Shown: positions 28,271-39,760, counted from the stretch's first letter. The stretch: 64,000 nt of DNA from Streptococcus mitis (GCF_002096845.1 NZ_NCVK01000060.1:62001-126000), one strand, 5' to 3'. Made by a program: numbers and translations. The notes: generated by a model from the sequence alone, not told the origin.

Positions 28271-28768
28271 ATGTATATTGAAATGGTAGATGAAACTGGT
28301 CAAGTTTCAAAAGAAATGTTGCAACAAACCCAAGAAATTTTGGAATTTGCAGCCCAAAAATTAGGAAAAGAAGACAAGGAAATGGCAGTTACCTTTGTGA
28401 CTAATGAACGTAGTCATGAACTCAATCTGGAGTACCGTGACACAGACCGTCCGACAGATGTTATCAGCCTTGAATATAAGCCAGAGTTGGAAATTGCCTT
28501 TGACGAGGAAGATTTGCTTGAAAATCCGGAATTGGCAGAGATGATGTCTGAGTTTGATGCCTATATTGGGGAATTGTTCATCTCTATCGATAAGGCTCAT
28601 GAGCAGGCCGAGGAATATGGCCATAGCTTTGAGCGTGAGATGGGCTTCTTGGCAGTACACGGCTTTTTACATATCAACGGCTATGATCACTACACTCCGG
28701 AAGAAGAAGCGGAGATGTTCGGTTTACAAGAAGAAATTTTGACAGCCTATGGACTCACAAGACAATAA
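28271..28768 (+). CDS. ybeY: Endoribonuclease YbeY
   Basis: Zinc endoribonuclease for 16S rRNA 3'-end maturation and late ribosome quality control. The 165-residue protein has the metal motif [11 protein letters not shown] (HxxxHxxxxDH) near residue 129 and the upstream [10 protein letters not shown] segment. First gene of a long operon; it overlaps dgkA by 20 bases. The order ybeY-dgkA-era is common in firmicutes. Confidence 0.96.
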   Translation: MYIEMVDETGQVSKEMLQQTQEILEFAAQKLGKEDKEMAVTFVTNERSHELNLEYRDTDRPTDVISLEYKPELEIAFDEEDLLENPELAEMMSEFDAYIGELFISIDKAHEQAEEYGHSFEREMGFLAVHGFLHINGYDHYTPEEEAEMFGLQEEILTAYGLTRQ

Positions 28769-29144
28769 ACGAAAATGGAAAAATCGTGACCTGATATCTA
28801 GTTTAGAATTTGCCCTCACAGGGATTTTTACTGCTATCAAGGAAGAACGCAATATGCGAAAACATGCAGTGACGGCTCTCGTGGTCATCCTAGCAGGTTT
28901 TGTTTTTCAGGTGTCACGAATCGAATGGCTCTTTCTCCTATTGAGCATTTTCTTGGTAGTAGCGTTTGAGATTTTCAACTCTGCTATTGAAAATGTGGTG
29001 GATTTGGCCAGTCACTATCACTTTTCCATGCTGGCTAAAAATGCCAAGGATATGGCGGCTGGCGCGGTATTAGTGGTCTCTCTTTTCGCAGCCTTAACAG
29101 GCGCATTGATTTTTCTCCCACGAATCTGGGATTTATTATTTTAA
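28749..29144 (+). CDS. dgkA: Diacylglycerol/undecaprenol kinase
   Basis: Small membrane kinase. Gram-positive members of this family phosphorylate undecaprenol, returning it to the cell-wall lipid carrier pool. The 131-residue protein has three membrane helices and the family motifs ERNMRKH and [14 protein letters not shown], with the catalytic Glu in the latter, then KDMAAGAV. The start lies inside ybeY with no strong ribosome site, so it is probably translated by coupling. Confidence 0.94.
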   Translation: MDSQDNKRKWKNRDLISSLEFALTGIFTAIKEERNMRKHAVTALVVILAGFVFQVSRIEWLFLLLSIFLVVAFEIFNSAIENVVDLASHYHFSMLAKNAKDMAAGAVLVVSLFAALTGALIFLPRIWDLLF

Positions 29145-29160
29145 ACAGTAAGAGGAAATT

Positions 29161-30060
29161 ATGACTTTTAAATCAGGCTTTGTAGCCATTTTAGGACGTC
29201 CCAATGTTGGGAAGTCAACCTTTTTAAACCACGTCATGGGGCAAAAGATTGCCATCATGAGTGACAAGGCGCAGACAACGCGCAACAAAATCATGGGAAT
29301 TTACACGACTGATAAGGAACAAATCGTCTTTATCGATACGCCAGGGATTCACAAGCCTAAAACGGCTCTAGGAGATTTTATGGTAGAATCTGCCTATAGC
29401 ACCCTTCGTGAAGTGGATACCGTTCTTTTCATGGTGCCTGCTGATGAAGCGCGTGGTAAGGGGGACGATATGATTATTGAGCGTCTCAAGGCTGCCAAGG
29501 TTCCAGTGATTTTAGTGGTGAATAAGATTGATAAGGTTCATCCTGACCAGCTTTTGTCTCAGATTGATGATTTTCGTAATCAGATGGACTTTAAGGAAAT
29601 CGTTCCAATCTCAGCCCTCCAAGGAAATAACGTCTCTCGTCTAGTGGATATTTTGAGTGAAAATCTAGATGAAGGTTTCCAATATTTCCCGTCTGATCAA
29701 ATCACAGACCATCCAGAACGATTCTTGGTTTCAGAAATGGTTCGCGAGAAAGTCTTGCACCTAACTCGTGAAGAGATTCCGCATTCTGTCGCAGTAGTTG
29801 TGGATTCTATGAAACGAGATGATGAGACAGACAAGGTTCATATCCGTGCAACCATCATGGTCGAGCGTGATAGCCAAAAAGGGATTATCATCGGTAAAGG
29901 TGGCGCTATGCTTAAGAAAATCGGTAGCATGGCCCGTCGTGATATCGAACTTATGCTAGGAGACAAGGTCTTCCTAGAAACATGGGTTAAGGTCAAGAAA
30001 AACTGGCGCGATAAAAAGCTAGATTTAGCTGACTTTGGCTATAATGAAAAAGAATACTAA
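29161..30060 (+). CDS. era: GTPase Era
   Basis: Essential GTPase that binds the 3' end of 16S rRNA during 30S assembly. The 299-residue protein has G1 [10 protein letters not shown]3 DTPG, G4 NKID, and a C-terminal KH domain with [32 protein letters not shown] precedes the ATG. It works with YbeY, two genes upstream, in rRNA processing. Confidence 0.97.
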   Translation: MTFKSGFVAILGRPNVGKSTFLNHVMGQKIAIMSDKAQTTRNKIMGIYTTDKEQIVFIDTPGIHKPKTALGDFMVESAYSTLREVDTVLFMVPADEARGKGDDMIIERLKAAKVPVILVVNKIDKVHPDQLLSQIDDFRNQMDFKEIVPISALQGNNVSRLVDILSENLDEGFQYFPSDQITDHPERFLVSEMVREKVLHLTREEIPHSVAVVVDSMKRDDETDKVHIRATIMVERDSQKGIIIGKGGAMLKKIGSMARRDIELMLGDKVFLETWVKVKKNWRDKKLDLADFGYNEKEY

Positions 30061-30108
30061 GTAGAGGTGGGCTCATGCCTGCTTCTTGTTTTTACAGAAG
30101 GAGGATTT

Positions 30109-30933
30109 ATGCCTGAATTACCTGAGGTTGAAACCGTTCGTCGTGGATTAGAAAAATTGATTTTGGGAAAGAAGATTTCGAGTGTAGAAATTCGTTATCC
30201 CAAGATGATTAAGACGGATTTGGAAGAGTTTCAAAGGGAATTGCCTAGTCAGATTATCGAGTCAATGGGACGTCGGGGCAAATATTTGCTTTTCTACCTG
30301 ACAGACAAGGTCTTGATTTCTCATCTGCGGATGGAGGGCAAGTATTTTTACTATCCGGACCAGGTTCCTGAACGCAAGCATGCCCATGTTTTCTTCCAGT
30401 TTGAAGATGGTGGTACGCTTGTTTATGAGGATGTTCGCAAGTTTGGTACTATGGAACTCTTGGCGCCTGACCTTTTGGAAGCCTACTTTCTTTCTAAAAA
30501 ATTAGGTCCTGAACCAAGCGAACAAGACTTTGATGTGCAGGTCTTTCAAGCTGCCCTATCCAAGTCTAAAAAGCCTATCAAATCCCATCTCCTAGACCAG
30601 ACTTTGGTAGCTGGACTTGGCAATATCTATGTGGATGAGGTTCTCTGGCGAGCTCAGGTTCATCCAGCTAGACCTTCCCATACTTTGACAGCAGAAGAAG
30701 CGACTGCCATTCATGACCAGACTATTGCTGTTTTGGGACAGGCTGTTGAAAAAGGTGGTTCCACCATTCGGACCTATACCAATGCCTTTGGGGAAGATGG
30801 GACCATGCAGGACTTTCATCAGGTCTATGATAAGACTGGCCAAGAATGTGTACGCTGTGGTACCATCATTGAAAAAATCCAATTAGGCGGACGTGGAACT
30901 CACTTTTGTCCTCAGTGTCAAAGGAGGGGCTGA
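30109..30933 (+). CDS. mutM: Formamidopyrimidine-DNA glycosylase
   Basis: Removes 8-oxoguanine and other oxidised purines and cuts at the abasic site. The 274-residue protein starts [13 protein letters not shown], with Pro2 the catalytic nucleophile once Met is removed. It ends with a four-Cys zinc finger (C-VRC...FCPQCQ). A strong AAGGAGGA selects ATG 30109; an in-frame start at 30067 would place residues before the catalytic Pro and is rejected. The stop overlaps the coaE start. Confidence 0.97.
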   Translation: MPELPEVETVRRGLEKLILGKKISSVEIRYPKMIKTDLEEFQRELPSQIIESMGRRGKYLLFYLTDKVLISHLRMEGKYFYYPDQVPERKHAHVFFQFEDGGTLVYEDVRKFGTMELLAPDLLEAYFLSKKLGPEPSEQDFDVQVFQAALSKSKKPIKSHLLDQTLVAGLGNIYVDEVLWRAQVHPARPSHTLTAEEATAIHDQTIAVLGQAVEKGGSTIRTYTNAFGEDGTMQDFHQVYDKTGQECVRCGTIIEKIQLGGRGTHFCPQCQRRG

Positions 30934-31538
30934 TGGGAAAAATCATCGGAATCACTGGGGGAATTTCCTCAGGTAAGTCAACTGTGACAAATTTTCTAAG
31001 AAAGCAAGGCTTTCAAGTGGTGGATGCCGACGCGGTTGTCCACCAACTACAGAGACCTGGTGGTCGTCTGTTTGAGGCTCTAGTCCAGCACTTTGGTCAA
31101 GAAATAATTCTAAAAAACGGAGAACTTAATCGCCCTCTCCTAGCTAGTCTTATCTTTTCAAATCCTGAAGAACGGGAATGGTCTAGGATAACTCAAGGAG
31201 AGATTATCCGTGAGGAACTAGCTACGTTGAGAGACCAGTTTGCTCAGACAGAAGAGATTTTCTTCATGGATATTCCCCTACTTTTTGAGCAGGACTACAG
31301 TGCTTGGTTTGATGAGACTTGGTTGGTCTATGTGGACCGAGATGTCCAAGTAGAACGCTTAATGAAAAGGGACCACTTGTCCAAAGATGAAGCTGAGTTT
31401 CGTCTGGCAGCCCAGTGGCCTTTAGAGAAAAAGAAAGATTTGGCCAGCCATGTTTTAAACAACAATGGAAATCAGGACCAGCTTCTTACTCAGGTGTTCT
31501 CCCTGCTTGAGGGAGGTAAGCAAGATGACAGAGATTAA
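30933..31538 (+). CDS. coaE: Dephospho-CoA kinase
   Basis: Last step of coenzyme A synthesis. The 201-residue protein has the P-loop GITGGISSGKST at residues 5-16, the DADAVVHQLQRPG segment and IPLLFE. The ATG shares its A with the mutM TGA stop, behind AAAGGAGGGG. It overlaps pmrA by 14 bases. Confidence 0.96.
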   Translation: MGKIIGITGGISSGKSTVTNFLRKQGFQVVDADAVVHQLQRPGGRLFEALVQHFGQEIILKNGELNRPLLASLIFSNPEEREWSRITQGEIIREELATLRDQFAQTEEIFFMDIPLLFEQDYSAWFDETWLVYVDRDVQVERLMKRDHLSKDEAEFRLAAQWPLEKKKDLASHVLNNNGNQDQLLTQVFSLLEGGKQDDRD

Positions 31539-32724
31539 CTGGAAGGATAATCTGCGCATTGCCTGGTTTGGTAATTTTCTGACAGGAGCCAGTATTTCCT
31601 TAGTTGTGCCTTTTATGCCCATCTTTGTGGAAAATCTGGGTGTAGGGAGTGATCAAGCTGCTTTTTATGCAGGTTTAGCTATTTCTGTCTCTGCCATTTC
31701 TGCGGCGCTCTTTTCTCCTATCTGGGGTATCCTTGCTGACAAATACGGTCGAAAGCCCATGATGATTCGTGCTGGTCTGGCCATGACCATTACTATGGGA
31801 GGTTTGGCCTTTGTGCCAAATATCTATTGGTTAATCTTTCTTCGTTTACTGAACGGTGTATTTGCGGGTTTTGTTCCTAATGCTACAGCTTTGATAGCCA
31901 GTCAGGTTCCCAAGGAGAAATCAGGAACTGCCTTAGGTACTTTGTCTACAGGCGTAGTTGCAGGTACTCTAACTGGTCCCTTTATCGGGGGATTTATCGC
32001 AGAATTATTTGGCATTCGTACTGTTTTCTTACTGGTTGGTAGTTTTCTATTCTTAGCTGCTGTTTTGACTATTTGCTTTATCAAGGAAGATTTTCAACCA
32101 GTAGCCAAGGAAAAGGCCATCCCAACAAAGGAATTATTCACATCAGTTAAATACCCCTATCTCTTGGTCAACCTCTTTCTGACTAGTTTTGTCATCCAAT
32201 TTTCAGCCCAATCAATCGGCCCTATCTTAGCTCTGTATGTGCGCGACTTAGGCCAGACAGAGAATCTTCTCTTTGTATCTGGTTTGATTGTGTCCAGTAT
32301 GGGCTTTTCCAGCATGATGAGTGCAGGAGTCATGGGCAAGCTAGGTGACAAGGTGGGCAATCATCGTCTCTTGGTTGTAGCCCAGTTTTATTCAGTCATC
32401 ATCTATCTTCTCTGTGCCAATGCTTCTAGCCCCCTTCAACTAGGCCTCTATCGTTTCCTCTTTGGATTGGGAACCGGTGCCTTGATTCCCGGAGTTAATG
32501 CCCTTCTCAGCAAGATGACGCCCAAAGCTGGTATTTCGAGGGTCTTTGCCTTTAATCAGGTATTCTTTTATCTGGGCGGTGTCGTTGGTCCCATGGCAGG
32601 TTCTGCAGTAGCAGGTCAATTTGGCTACCATGCAGTCTTTTATGCGACAAGCCTTTGTGTTGCCTTTAGTTGTCTCTTTAACCTTCTTCAATTTCGAACA
32701 TTATTAAAAGTAAAGGAAATCTAG
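31525..32724 (+). CDS. pmrA: Multidrug efflux MFS transporter PmrA
   Basis: The 399-residue major-facilitator protein has 12 predicted membrane helices, with the motif A loop [13 protein letters not shown] between helices 2 and 3 and a motif C-like [14 protein letters not shown] in helix 5. PmrA of pneumococcus exports fluoroquinolones and dyes such as ethidium, and this matches in length and context. ATG 31525 lies inside coaE after GGAGGTAAGCAAG. rpmG starts at its stop codon. Confidence 0.92.
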
Positions 32725-32873
32725 TGCGAGTAAAAATTAATCTCAAATGCTCCTCTTGTGGCAGTATCAATTACCTAACCAGTAAAAACTCAAAAACCCA
32801 TCCAGACAAGATTGAGGTTTTAAAGTATTGTCCCAAGGAAAGAAAAGTAACCCTACATCTTGAATCTAAGTAG
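32724..32873 (+). CDS. rpmG: 50S ribosomal protein L33, variant zinc site
   Basis: The 49-residue protein matches bL33: [20 protein letters not shown], ending with VTLHLESK. The GTG start overlaps the pmrA TAG stop (TAGTG), with AAAGGAAA upstream. Zinc-type L33 has two CxxC pairs; here the first (CSSC) is intact but the second reads CPKE, so one ligand is lost. Streptococci carry several L33 copies, and this may be the zinc-independent paralogue. Confidence 0.9.
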
Positions 32874-32879
32874 ATTTTA

Positions 32880-32888
32880 TGGTAAAAT
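32880..32888 (+). promoter_or_regulatory. Extended -10 promoter for secG
   Basis: TGGTAAAAT, 24 bases before secG. Confidence 0.55.
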
Positions 32889-32912
32889 AATAGGGATTTT
32901 AAGGAGTTTGAT

Positions 32913-33146
32913 ATGTATAACCTATTATTAACCATTTTATTAGTATTATCTGTTGTGATTGTGATTGCGATTTTCATGCAACCAACCAAAAACCAATCCA
33001 GCAATGTATTTGATGCCAGCTCAGGTGATTTGTTTGAACGCAGTAAAGCACGCGGTTTTGAAGCTGTAATGCAGCGATTGACAGGGATTTTAGTCTTTTT
33101 CTGGCTAGCCATTGCCTTAGCATTGACGGTATTATCAAGTAGATAA
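32913..33146 (+). CDS. secG: Preprotein translocase subunit SecG
   Basis: Small subunit of the SecYEG channel. The 77-residue protein has two membrane helices (about 3-20 and 55-75) joined by a loop with SSNVFDASSGDLFERSKARG, the usual SecG loop. AAGGAG precedes the ATG. The secG-rnr-smpB order is typical of firmicutes. Confidence 0.95.
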   Translation: MYNLLLTILLVLSVVIVIAIFMQPTKNQSSNVFDASSGDLFERSKARGFEAVMQRLTGILVFFWLAIALALTVLSSR

Positions 33147-33156
33147 GAAAATAATG

Positions 33157-33188
33157 GGCAGGACTAGGTCTTTGCCTCTTTTTATTTT
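33157..33188 (+). terminator. Terminator after secG
   Basis: GGCA-GGAC / GTC-TTTGCC stem followed by TCTTTTTATTTTT. Confidence 0.7.
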
Positions 33189-33247
33189 TAAAAGATATTT
33201 GAGAAGGTTTTACAGTAAAAGAAAATTAAAAAATCTAGAAAGAAAAT

Positions 33248-35602
33248 ATGAAAGATAGAATAAAAGAATATTTACAAGATAAGGGAAAGGTAACTGTCAA
33301 TGACTTGGCTCAGGTCTTGGAAAAAGATGGGTCCAAGGATTTTCGTGAGTTGATTAAAACCTTGTCCTTAATGGAAAGAAAGCATCAGATACGCTTTGAA
33401 GAAGATGGCAGTCTGACCTTGGAAGCCAAGAAAAAACATGAGATTACTCTCAAGGGGATTTTCCATGCTCATAAAAATGGCTTTGGCTTTGTCAGCCTAG
33501 AAGGCGAGGAGGACGATCTTTTTGTAGGAAAAAACGATGTCAACTATGCTATTGATGGTGATACCGTTGAGGTCGTGATTAAGAAAGTAGCTGACCGCAA
33601 CAAGGGAACAGCAGCAGAAGCAAAAATTATCGATATTCTAGAACACAGTTTGACAACTGTTGTCGGACAAATCGTTCTAGATCAGGAAAAACCCAAGTAT
33701 GCTGGCTACATCCGTTCAAAGAATCAGAAAATCAGTCAACCGATTTATGTAAAAAAACCAGCCCTTAAACTAGAGGGAACAGAAGTTCTCAAGGTCTTTA
33801 TCGACAAATACCCAAGCAAGAAACATGATTTCTTTGTCGCTAGTGTCCTCGATGTGGTGGGGCATTCAACAGATGTCGGAATTGATGTCCTTGAGGTTTT
33901 GGAGTCTATGGACATTGTCTCAGAATTTCCAGAGGCTGTTGTCAAAGAAGCAGAAAGTGTGCCTGATGCTCCGTCTCAAAAGGATATGGAGGGTCGTCTG
34001 GATCTAAGAGATGAGATTACCTTTACCATTGATGGTGCTGACGCGAAGGATTTGGACGATGCCGTGCATATCAAGGTCTTGAAAAATGGAAATCTGGAGC
34101 TTGGTGTTCACATCGCAGATGTTTCCTACTATGTGACCGAAGGTTCTGTCCTTGACAAGGAAGCCCTTAACCGTGCGACTTCTGTCTATGTGACAGACCG
34201 TGTGGTTCCAATGCTTCCAGAACGACTGTCTAATGGAATTTGCTCCCTCAATCCTCAAGTTGACCGCCTGACCCAGTCTGCCATTATGGAGATTGATAAA
34301 CATGGTCGTGTGGTCAACTATACCATTACACAAACAGTTATCAAGACCAGTTTTCGTATGACCTATAGCGATGTCAATGATATCCTAGCTGGCGATGAAG
34401 AAAAGAGAAAAGAATATCATAAAATTGTTCCAAGTATTGAACTCATGGCCAAGCTCCATGAAACTTTAGAAAACATGCGTGTGAAACGTGGTGCCCTCAA
34501 TTTCGATACCAATGAAGCTAAGATTTTAGTGGATAAGCAAGGCAAACCCGTTGATATCGTTCTTCGTCAGCGTGGTGTTGCCGAGCGCATGATTGAGTCC
34601 TTCATGTTGATGGCCAACGAAACAGTGGCTGAGCATTTTAGCAAGCTGGATTTGCCTTTTATCTATCGAATTCACGAGGAGCCTAAGGCTGAAAAGGTTC
34701 AGAAGTTTATTGATTATGCTTCTAGTTTTGGCTTGCGCATTTATGGGACTGCCAGTGAGATTAGTCAGGAGGCACTTCAAGACATCATGCGTGCTGTTGA
34801 GGGAGAACCTTATGTAGATGTCTTGTCCATGATGCTTCTTCGCTCTATGCAGCAGGCTCGCTATTCAGAGCACAATCACGGTCACTATGGCCTAGCGGCT
34901 GATTATTACACTCACTTTACCAGTCCGATTCGTCGTTATCCAGACCTTCTTGTTCACCGTATGATTCGGGATTACGGCCGTTCTAAGGAAATAGCAGAGC
35001 ATTTTGAACAAGTGATTCCAGAGATTGCAACCCAATCTTCCAACCGTGAGCGTCGTGCTATTGAGGCTGAGCGTGAAGTCGAAGCCATGAAAAAGGCTGA
35101 GTACATGGAAGAATACGTGGGTGAAGAGTATGATGCAGTTGTATCAAGTATCGTTAAATTCGGTCTCTTTGTTGAATTGCCAAACACGGTTGAGGGTTTG
35201 ATTCACATCACAAATCTACCTGAATTTTATCATTTCAATGAGCGGGATTTGACTCTTCGTGGAGAGAAATCGGGTACAACCTTCCGTGTAGGTCAGCAGA
35301 TTCGCATTCGCGTTGAAAGAGCTGATAAGATGACAGGTGAAATTGACTTCTCTTACATTCCAAGTGAATTTGATGTGATTGAAAAAGGATTGAAACAGTC
35401 TAGTCGTAGTGACAGAGGGCGTGGCTCAAATCGTCGTTCAGATAAGAAGGAAGACAAGAGAAAGTCAGGTCGCTCAAATGATAAGCGCAAGCATTCACAA
35501 AAAGATAAAAAGAAAAAAGGAAAGAAATCTTTTTACAAAGAAGTAGCTAAGAAAGGAGCCAAGCATGGCAAAGGGCGAGGGAAAGGTCGTCGCACAAAAT
35601 AA
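33248..35602 (+). CDS. rnr: Ribonuclease R
   Basis: 3'-5' exoribonuclease that degrades structured RNA, works with tmRNA-SmpB, and has a role in rRNA turnover. The 784-residue protein has an N-terminal winged-helix region, cold-shock-like domains ([19 protein letters not shown]), the RNB catalytic domain with [14 protein letters not shown] (four Asp ligands), [22 protein letters not shown], and an S1 domain. A Lys/Arg-rich tail ends it. It overlaps smpB by 38 bases, coupling two partners of the same pathway. Confidence 0.96.
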
Positions 35603-36032
35603 AAAGGCACGCCACGACTATACAATCGTAGATACGCTAGAGGCAGGAATGGTCCTGACAGGAACTGAGATCAAGAGCGTTCGAGCAGCTCGAATTAATC
35701 TCAAGGATGGCTTTGCCCAAGTAAAAAATGGAGAAGTCTGGTTGAGCAATGTCCATATCGCGCCTTACGAAGAGGGCAATATATGGAACCAAGAACCAGA
35801 ACGTCGCCGTAAACTCTTGCTCCATAAGAAACAAATCCAAAAATTAGAGCAAGAGACTAAAGGAACAGGAATGACACTGGTTCCCCTCAAAGTCTATATC
35901 AAAGATGGTTACGCTAAACTCCTTTTAGGTTTAGCTAAAGGGAAGCATGACTATGATAAACGGGAGTCTATCAAACGACGTGAGCAGAATCGCGATATTG
36001 CGCGCGTGATGAAAGCTGTCAACCAGCGATAA
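35565..36032 (+). CDS. smpB: SsrA-binding protein SmpB
   Basis: Brings tmRNA to stalled ribosomes for trans-translation. The 155-residue protein has the beta-barrel core ([26 protein letters not shown]) and a basic tail ([26 protein letters not shown]). It starts within the lysine-rich end of rnr with AAAGGAG upstream. Confidence 0.97.
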
Positions 36033-36051
36033 GATAAAAAGAGGAATGAAA

Positions 36052-36912
36052 ATGGAAAAACTAGTTGCCTACAAACGCATGCCACTGTGGAATAAACAAA
36101 CAATGCCTGAAGCTGTCCAGCAGAAACACAATACCAAGGTCGGGACTTGGGGCAAGATTACTGTTATAAAAGGAGCCCTCAAGTTTATTGAATTGAGTGA
36201 AGAAGGAGAAGTTCTAGCTGAACATCTCTTTGAAGCAGGAGCAGACAATCCAATGGCGCAACCACAAGCCTGGCACCGAGTGGAGGCTGCCACAGACGAT
36301 GTGGAATGGTACTTGGAATTTTATTGTAAACCTGAGGACTATTTCCCTAAGAAATACAATACCAATCCTGTTCATTCAGAAGTTCTGGAGGCTATGCAGA
36401 CAGTGAAACCGGGTAAAGCCTTGGATTTGGGTTGTGGTCAGGGTCGTAATTCCCTCTTTTTGGCCCAGCAAGGCTTTGATGTGACAGCTGTTGATCAAAA
36501 TGAATTGGCTCTTGAAATCTTGCAAAGTATTGTGGAGCAAGAAGATTTGGACATGCCTGTTGGTCTTTACGATATCAATTCAGCCAGCATTGGACAAGCC
36601 TATGATTTTATCGTTTCAACAGTTGTTCTCATGTTTCTACAAGCAGATCGTATTCCAGCTATTGTCCGAAACATGCAGGAGCACACCACGGTCGGTGGTT
36701 ACAATCTTATCGTCTGTGCCATGGACACGGAGGATTATCCTTGCTCAGTGAACTTCCCATTCACATTTAAAGAAGGAGAATTGGCAGACTACTACAAGGA
36801 TTGGGAGTTGGTCAAGTACAATGAAAATCCAGGTCATTTGCACCGTCGCGATGAGAATGGCAATCGCATTCAACTACGCTTTGCGACCATGCTAGCTAAG
36901 AAAATCAAATAA
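36052..36912 (+). CDS. tehB: TehB-like SAM-dependent methyltransferase with N-terminal cupin-type domain
   Basis: The 286-residue protein has an N-terminal DUF1971-like beta domain (about residues 1-95, with YKRMPLWNKQTMPEAVQQKHNTKVGTW) and a C-terminal Rossmann methyltransferase (ALDLGCGQGRNSLFLA near residue 124). TehB proteins are linked to tellurite resistance when overproduced; the natural substrate is unknown. The second of two in-frame ATGs (36052) is chosen, because the AGAGG site is too close to the first (36046). Confidence 0.85.
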   Translation: MEKLVAYKRMPLWNKQTMPEAVQQKHNTKVGTWGKITVIKGALKFIELSEEGEVLAEHLFEAGADNPMAQPQAWHRVEAATDDVEWYLEFYCKPEDYFPKKYNTNPVHSEVLEAMQTVKPGKALDLGCGQGRNSLFLAQQGFDVTAVDQNELALEILQSIVEQEDLDMPVGLYDINSASIGQAYDFIVSTVVLMFLQADRIPAIVRNMQEHTTVGGYNLIVCAMDTEDYPCSVNFPFTFKEGELADYYKDWELVKYNENPGHLHRRDENGNRIQLRFATMLAKKIK

Positions 36913-36955
36913 ACATGAATGAAGATTAGGAATTTTCCTGATCTTTTTTCTTTTT

Positions 36956-36963
36956 TTCGAATA
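36956..36963 (+). promoter_or_regulatory. Cin-box (ComX promoter) for coiA
   Basis: TTCGAATA, one base off TACGAATA and within the accepted T(A/T)CGAATA pattern, 22 bases before coiA. It follows a T-rich run with no -10 hexamer at the right place for SigA. Confidence 0.85.
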
Positions 36964-36984
36964 ATATAGAAAAGGAGGGAAATC

Positions 36985-37938
36985 ATGTTTGTTGCGAGAG
37001 ATTCTAGGGGAGAGTTGGTAAATGTGTTAGAGGATAAGCTTGAGAAGCAAGCATACACCTGCCCAGCTTGTGGAGGTCAGCTCCGTTTGCGGCAAGGACC
37101 AAGTGTCCGAACCCATTTTGCCCATAAATCTTTAAAAGACTGTGATTTTTCCTTTGAAAATGAAAGTCCAGAACACCTGGCCAATAAGGAATCTCTCTAT
37201 CACTGGTTGAAAAAAGAGGCAGAGGTACAATTAGAATACCCCCTTCCAGAGCTTAAACAGATTGCAGATGTATTTGTAAATGGCAATCTAGCTCTAGAAG
37301 TTCAGTGTAGTCCCTTACCACAAAAACTTCTTAAAGAGCGTAGTGAGGGCTATCGTAGTCAGGGTTACCAAGTACTGTGGTTGCTGGGTCAAAAACTGTG
37401 GCTCAAAGACCGCTTAACCCGTCTGCAACAAGGGTTTCTCTATTTCAGTCAAAACAGGGGCTTTTATGTTTGGGAATTAGACAAGGAAAAACAAGTTTTA
37501 AGGCTTAAATATCTCATTTACCAGGATCTACGTGGTAAACTCTATTATCAGATCAAGGAATTTCCCTATGGTCAAGGTAGTTTATTGGAAATATTGCGTC
37601 TTCCCTATAAGAAACAAAAAATATCTCATTTTACGGTTTCTGAGGATAAGGACATCTGTCGCTATATCCGGCAACAACTCTATTATCAAAATCCTTTTTG
37701 GATGAAAGAACAAGCAGAAGCCTATCAAAAGGGAGAAAATCTCCTGACTTATGAGCTAAAAGCATGGTATCCCCAAATTAGACCACTAGTGGGCAAATTT
37801 TTCCAGATTGAACAAGACTTGAATAGCTATTATCAGCACTTTTACACCTATTATCAAGAAAATCCTCAAAATGATTGGCAAAAGCTTTATCCACCAGCCT
37901 TTTATCAGCAATATTTCTTGAAAAATATGGTAGAATAG
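36985..37938 (+). CDS. coiA: Competence protein CoiA
   Basis: Late competence protein needed for recombination of incoming DNA. The 317-residue protein has a Cys pair CPACGGQLRLR and HFAH near the N terminus (zinc-like). A nuclease-like core follows (ESPEHLANKESLYHWL, then LALEVQCSPLP resembling an endonuclease E-x-Q strand), then a long C-terminal region. Strong AAAGGAGGG before the ATG. pepF, a methyltransferase gene and prsA follow. The first two are close enough to be read from the same cin-box promoter. Confidence 0.95.
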   Translation: MFVARDSRGELVNVLEDKLEKQAYTCPACGGQLRLRQGPSVRTHFAHKSLKDCDFSFENESPEHLANKESLYHWLKKEAEVQLEYPLPELKQIADVFVNGNLALEVQCSPLPQKLLKERSEGYRSQGYQVLWLLGQKLWLKDRLTRLQQGFLYFSQNRGFYVWELDKEKQVLRLKYLIYQDLRGKLYYQIKEFPYGQGSLLEILRLPYKKQKISHFTVSEDKDICRYIRQQLYYQNPFWMKEQAEAYQKGENLLTYELKAWYPQIRPLVGKFFQIEQDLNSYYQHFYTYYQENPQNDWQKLYPPAFYQQYFLKNMVE

Positions 37939-37956
37939 AAAGGATGGAGGAATCTA

Positions 37957-39759
37957 ATGGTATTACAAAGAAATGAAATAAATGAAAAAGATACATGGGA
38001 TCTATCAACGATCTACCCAACTGATCAGGCTTGGGAAGAAGCCTTAAAAGATTTAACAGAACAATTGGAGACAGTAGCCCAGTATGAAGGCCATCTCTTG
38101 GATAGTGCGGATAGCCTACTCGAAATCACTGAATTTTCTCTTGAAATGGAACGCCAGATGGAGAAGCTTTACGTTTATGCTCATATGAAAAATGACCAAG
38201 ATACACGTGAAGCCAAGTACCAAGAGTACTATGCCAAGGCTATGACACTCTACAGCCAGCTAGACCAAGCCTTTTCATTCTATGAACCTGAATTTATGGA
38301 AATTAGTGAAGAGCAGTATGCTGACTTTTTAGAAGCTCAACCAAAATTGCAGGTTTATCAACACTATTTTGACAAGCTTTTGCAAGGCAAGGAACATGTT
38401 CTCTCACAACGTGAAGAAGAATTATTAGCTGGAGCTGGTGAAATCTTTGGTTCGGCAAGTGAAACATTCGCTATCTTGGACAATGCGGATATTGTGTTCC
38501 CTTATGTTCTTGACGATGATGGTAAGGAAGTTCAGCTATCTCACGGGACTTACACACGTTTGATGGAGTCTAAAAATCGTAAGGTTCGCCGTGGTGCTTA
38601 TCAAGCTCTTTATGCGACTTATGAACAATTCCAACATACCTATGCCAAAACCTTGCAAACCAATGTTAAGGTGCAAAACTACCGTGCCAAAGTTCGTAAC
38701 TACAAGAGTGCTCGTCATGCAGCCCTAGCGGCGAATTTTGTTCCAGAGAGCGTTTATGACAATTTGGTAGCAGCAGTTCGCAAGCATTTGCCACTCTTGC
38801 ATCGCTATCTTGAGCTTCGTTCAAAGATTTTGGGGATTTCAGACCTCAAGATGTACGATGTCTACACACCACTTTCATCTGTTGAATATAGTTTTACCTA
38901 CCAAGAAGCCTTGAAAAAAGCAGAAGAAGCCTTGGCAGTATTGGGTGAGGATTACTTGAGACGTGTTAAACGTGCTTTCAGTGAGCGTTGGATCGATGTT
39001 TACGAAAATCAAGGCAAGCGTTCAGGTGCCTACTCTGGCGGTTCTTACGATACCAATGCCTTTATGCTCCTTAACTGGCAGGACAATCTGGACAATCTCT
39101 TCACCCTTGTTCATGAAACAGGCCACAGTATGCATTCAAGCTATACTCGTGAAACTCAGCCTTATGTTTACGGAGATTACTCTATCTTCTTGGCTGAGAT
39201 TGCATCAACTACCAATGAAAATATCTTGACGGAGAAATTATTGGAAGAAGTAGAAGATGATGCAACGCGCTTTGCTATTCTCAATAACTTCCTAGATGGT
39301 TTCCGTGGGACAGTTTTCCGCCAAACTCAATTTGCTGAGTTTGAACACGCCATTCACCAAGCGGATCAAAATGGGGAAGTCTTGACAAGCGATTTCCTAA
39401 ATAAACTTTACGCAGACTTGAACCAAGAGTATTATGGTTTGAGTAAGGAAGACAATCCTGAAATCCAATACGAGTGGGCTCGCATTCCACACTTCTACTA
39501 TAACTACTATGTATATCAATATTCAACAGGCTTTGCGGCCGCCTCAGCCCTGGCTGAAAAGATTGTCCATGGTAGTCAAGAAGACCGTGACCGCTACATC
39601 GACTACCTCAAGGCAGGTAAGTCTGATTATCCACTTAATGTCATGAGAAAAGCTGGAGTTGATATGGAGAAGGAAGACTACCTCAACGATGCCTTTGCAG
39701 TCTTTGAACGTCGTTTGAATGAGTTTGAAGCCCTTGTTGAAAAATTAGGATTGGCATAA
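37957..39759 (+). CDS. pepF: Oligoendopeptidase F (M3 family)
   Basis: Cytoplasmic zinc oligopeptidase. The 600-residue protein is full length and has the HExxH zinc site in [14 protein letters not shown] near residue 387, followed by the family segment [11 protein letters not shown]. The gap from coiA is 18 bases with AAGGATGGAGG, so it is probably co-transcribed and induced in competence as well as served by other promoters. Confidence 0.95.
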   Translation: MVLQRNEINEKDTWDLSTIYPTDQAWEEALKDLTEQLETVAQYEGHLLDSADSLLEITEFSLEMERQMEKLYVYAHMKNDQDTREAKYQEYYAKAMTLYSQLDQAFSFYEPEFMEISEEQYADFLEAQPKLQVYQHYFDKLLQGKEHVLSQREEELLAGAGEIFGSASETFAILDNADIVFPYVLDDDGKEVQLSHGTYTRLMESKNRKVRRGAYQALYATYEQFQHTYAKTLQTNVKVQNYRAKVRNYKSARHAALAANFVPESVYDNLVAAVRKHLPLLHRYLELRSKILGISDLKMYDVYTPLSSVEYSFTYQEALKKAEEALAVLGEDYLRRVKRAFSERWIDVYENQGKRSGAYSGGSYDTNAFMLLNWQDNLDNLFTLVHETGHSMHSSYTRETQPYVYGDYSIFLAEIASTTNENILTEKLLEEVEDDATRFAILNNFLDGFRGTVFRQTQFAEFEHAIHQADQNGEVLTSDFLNKLYADLNQEYYGLSKEDNPEIQYEWARIPHFYYNYYVYQYSTGFAAASALAEKIVHGSQEDRDRYIDYLKAGKSDYPLNVMRKAGVDMEKEDYLNDAFAVFERRLNEFEALVEKLGLA

Positions 39760-39760
39760 G

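Noticed and set aside
30067..30108. Longer mutM start
   Set aside because: Would place 14 residues before the catalytic N-terminal Pro; the strong AAGGAGGA belongs to ATG 30109.
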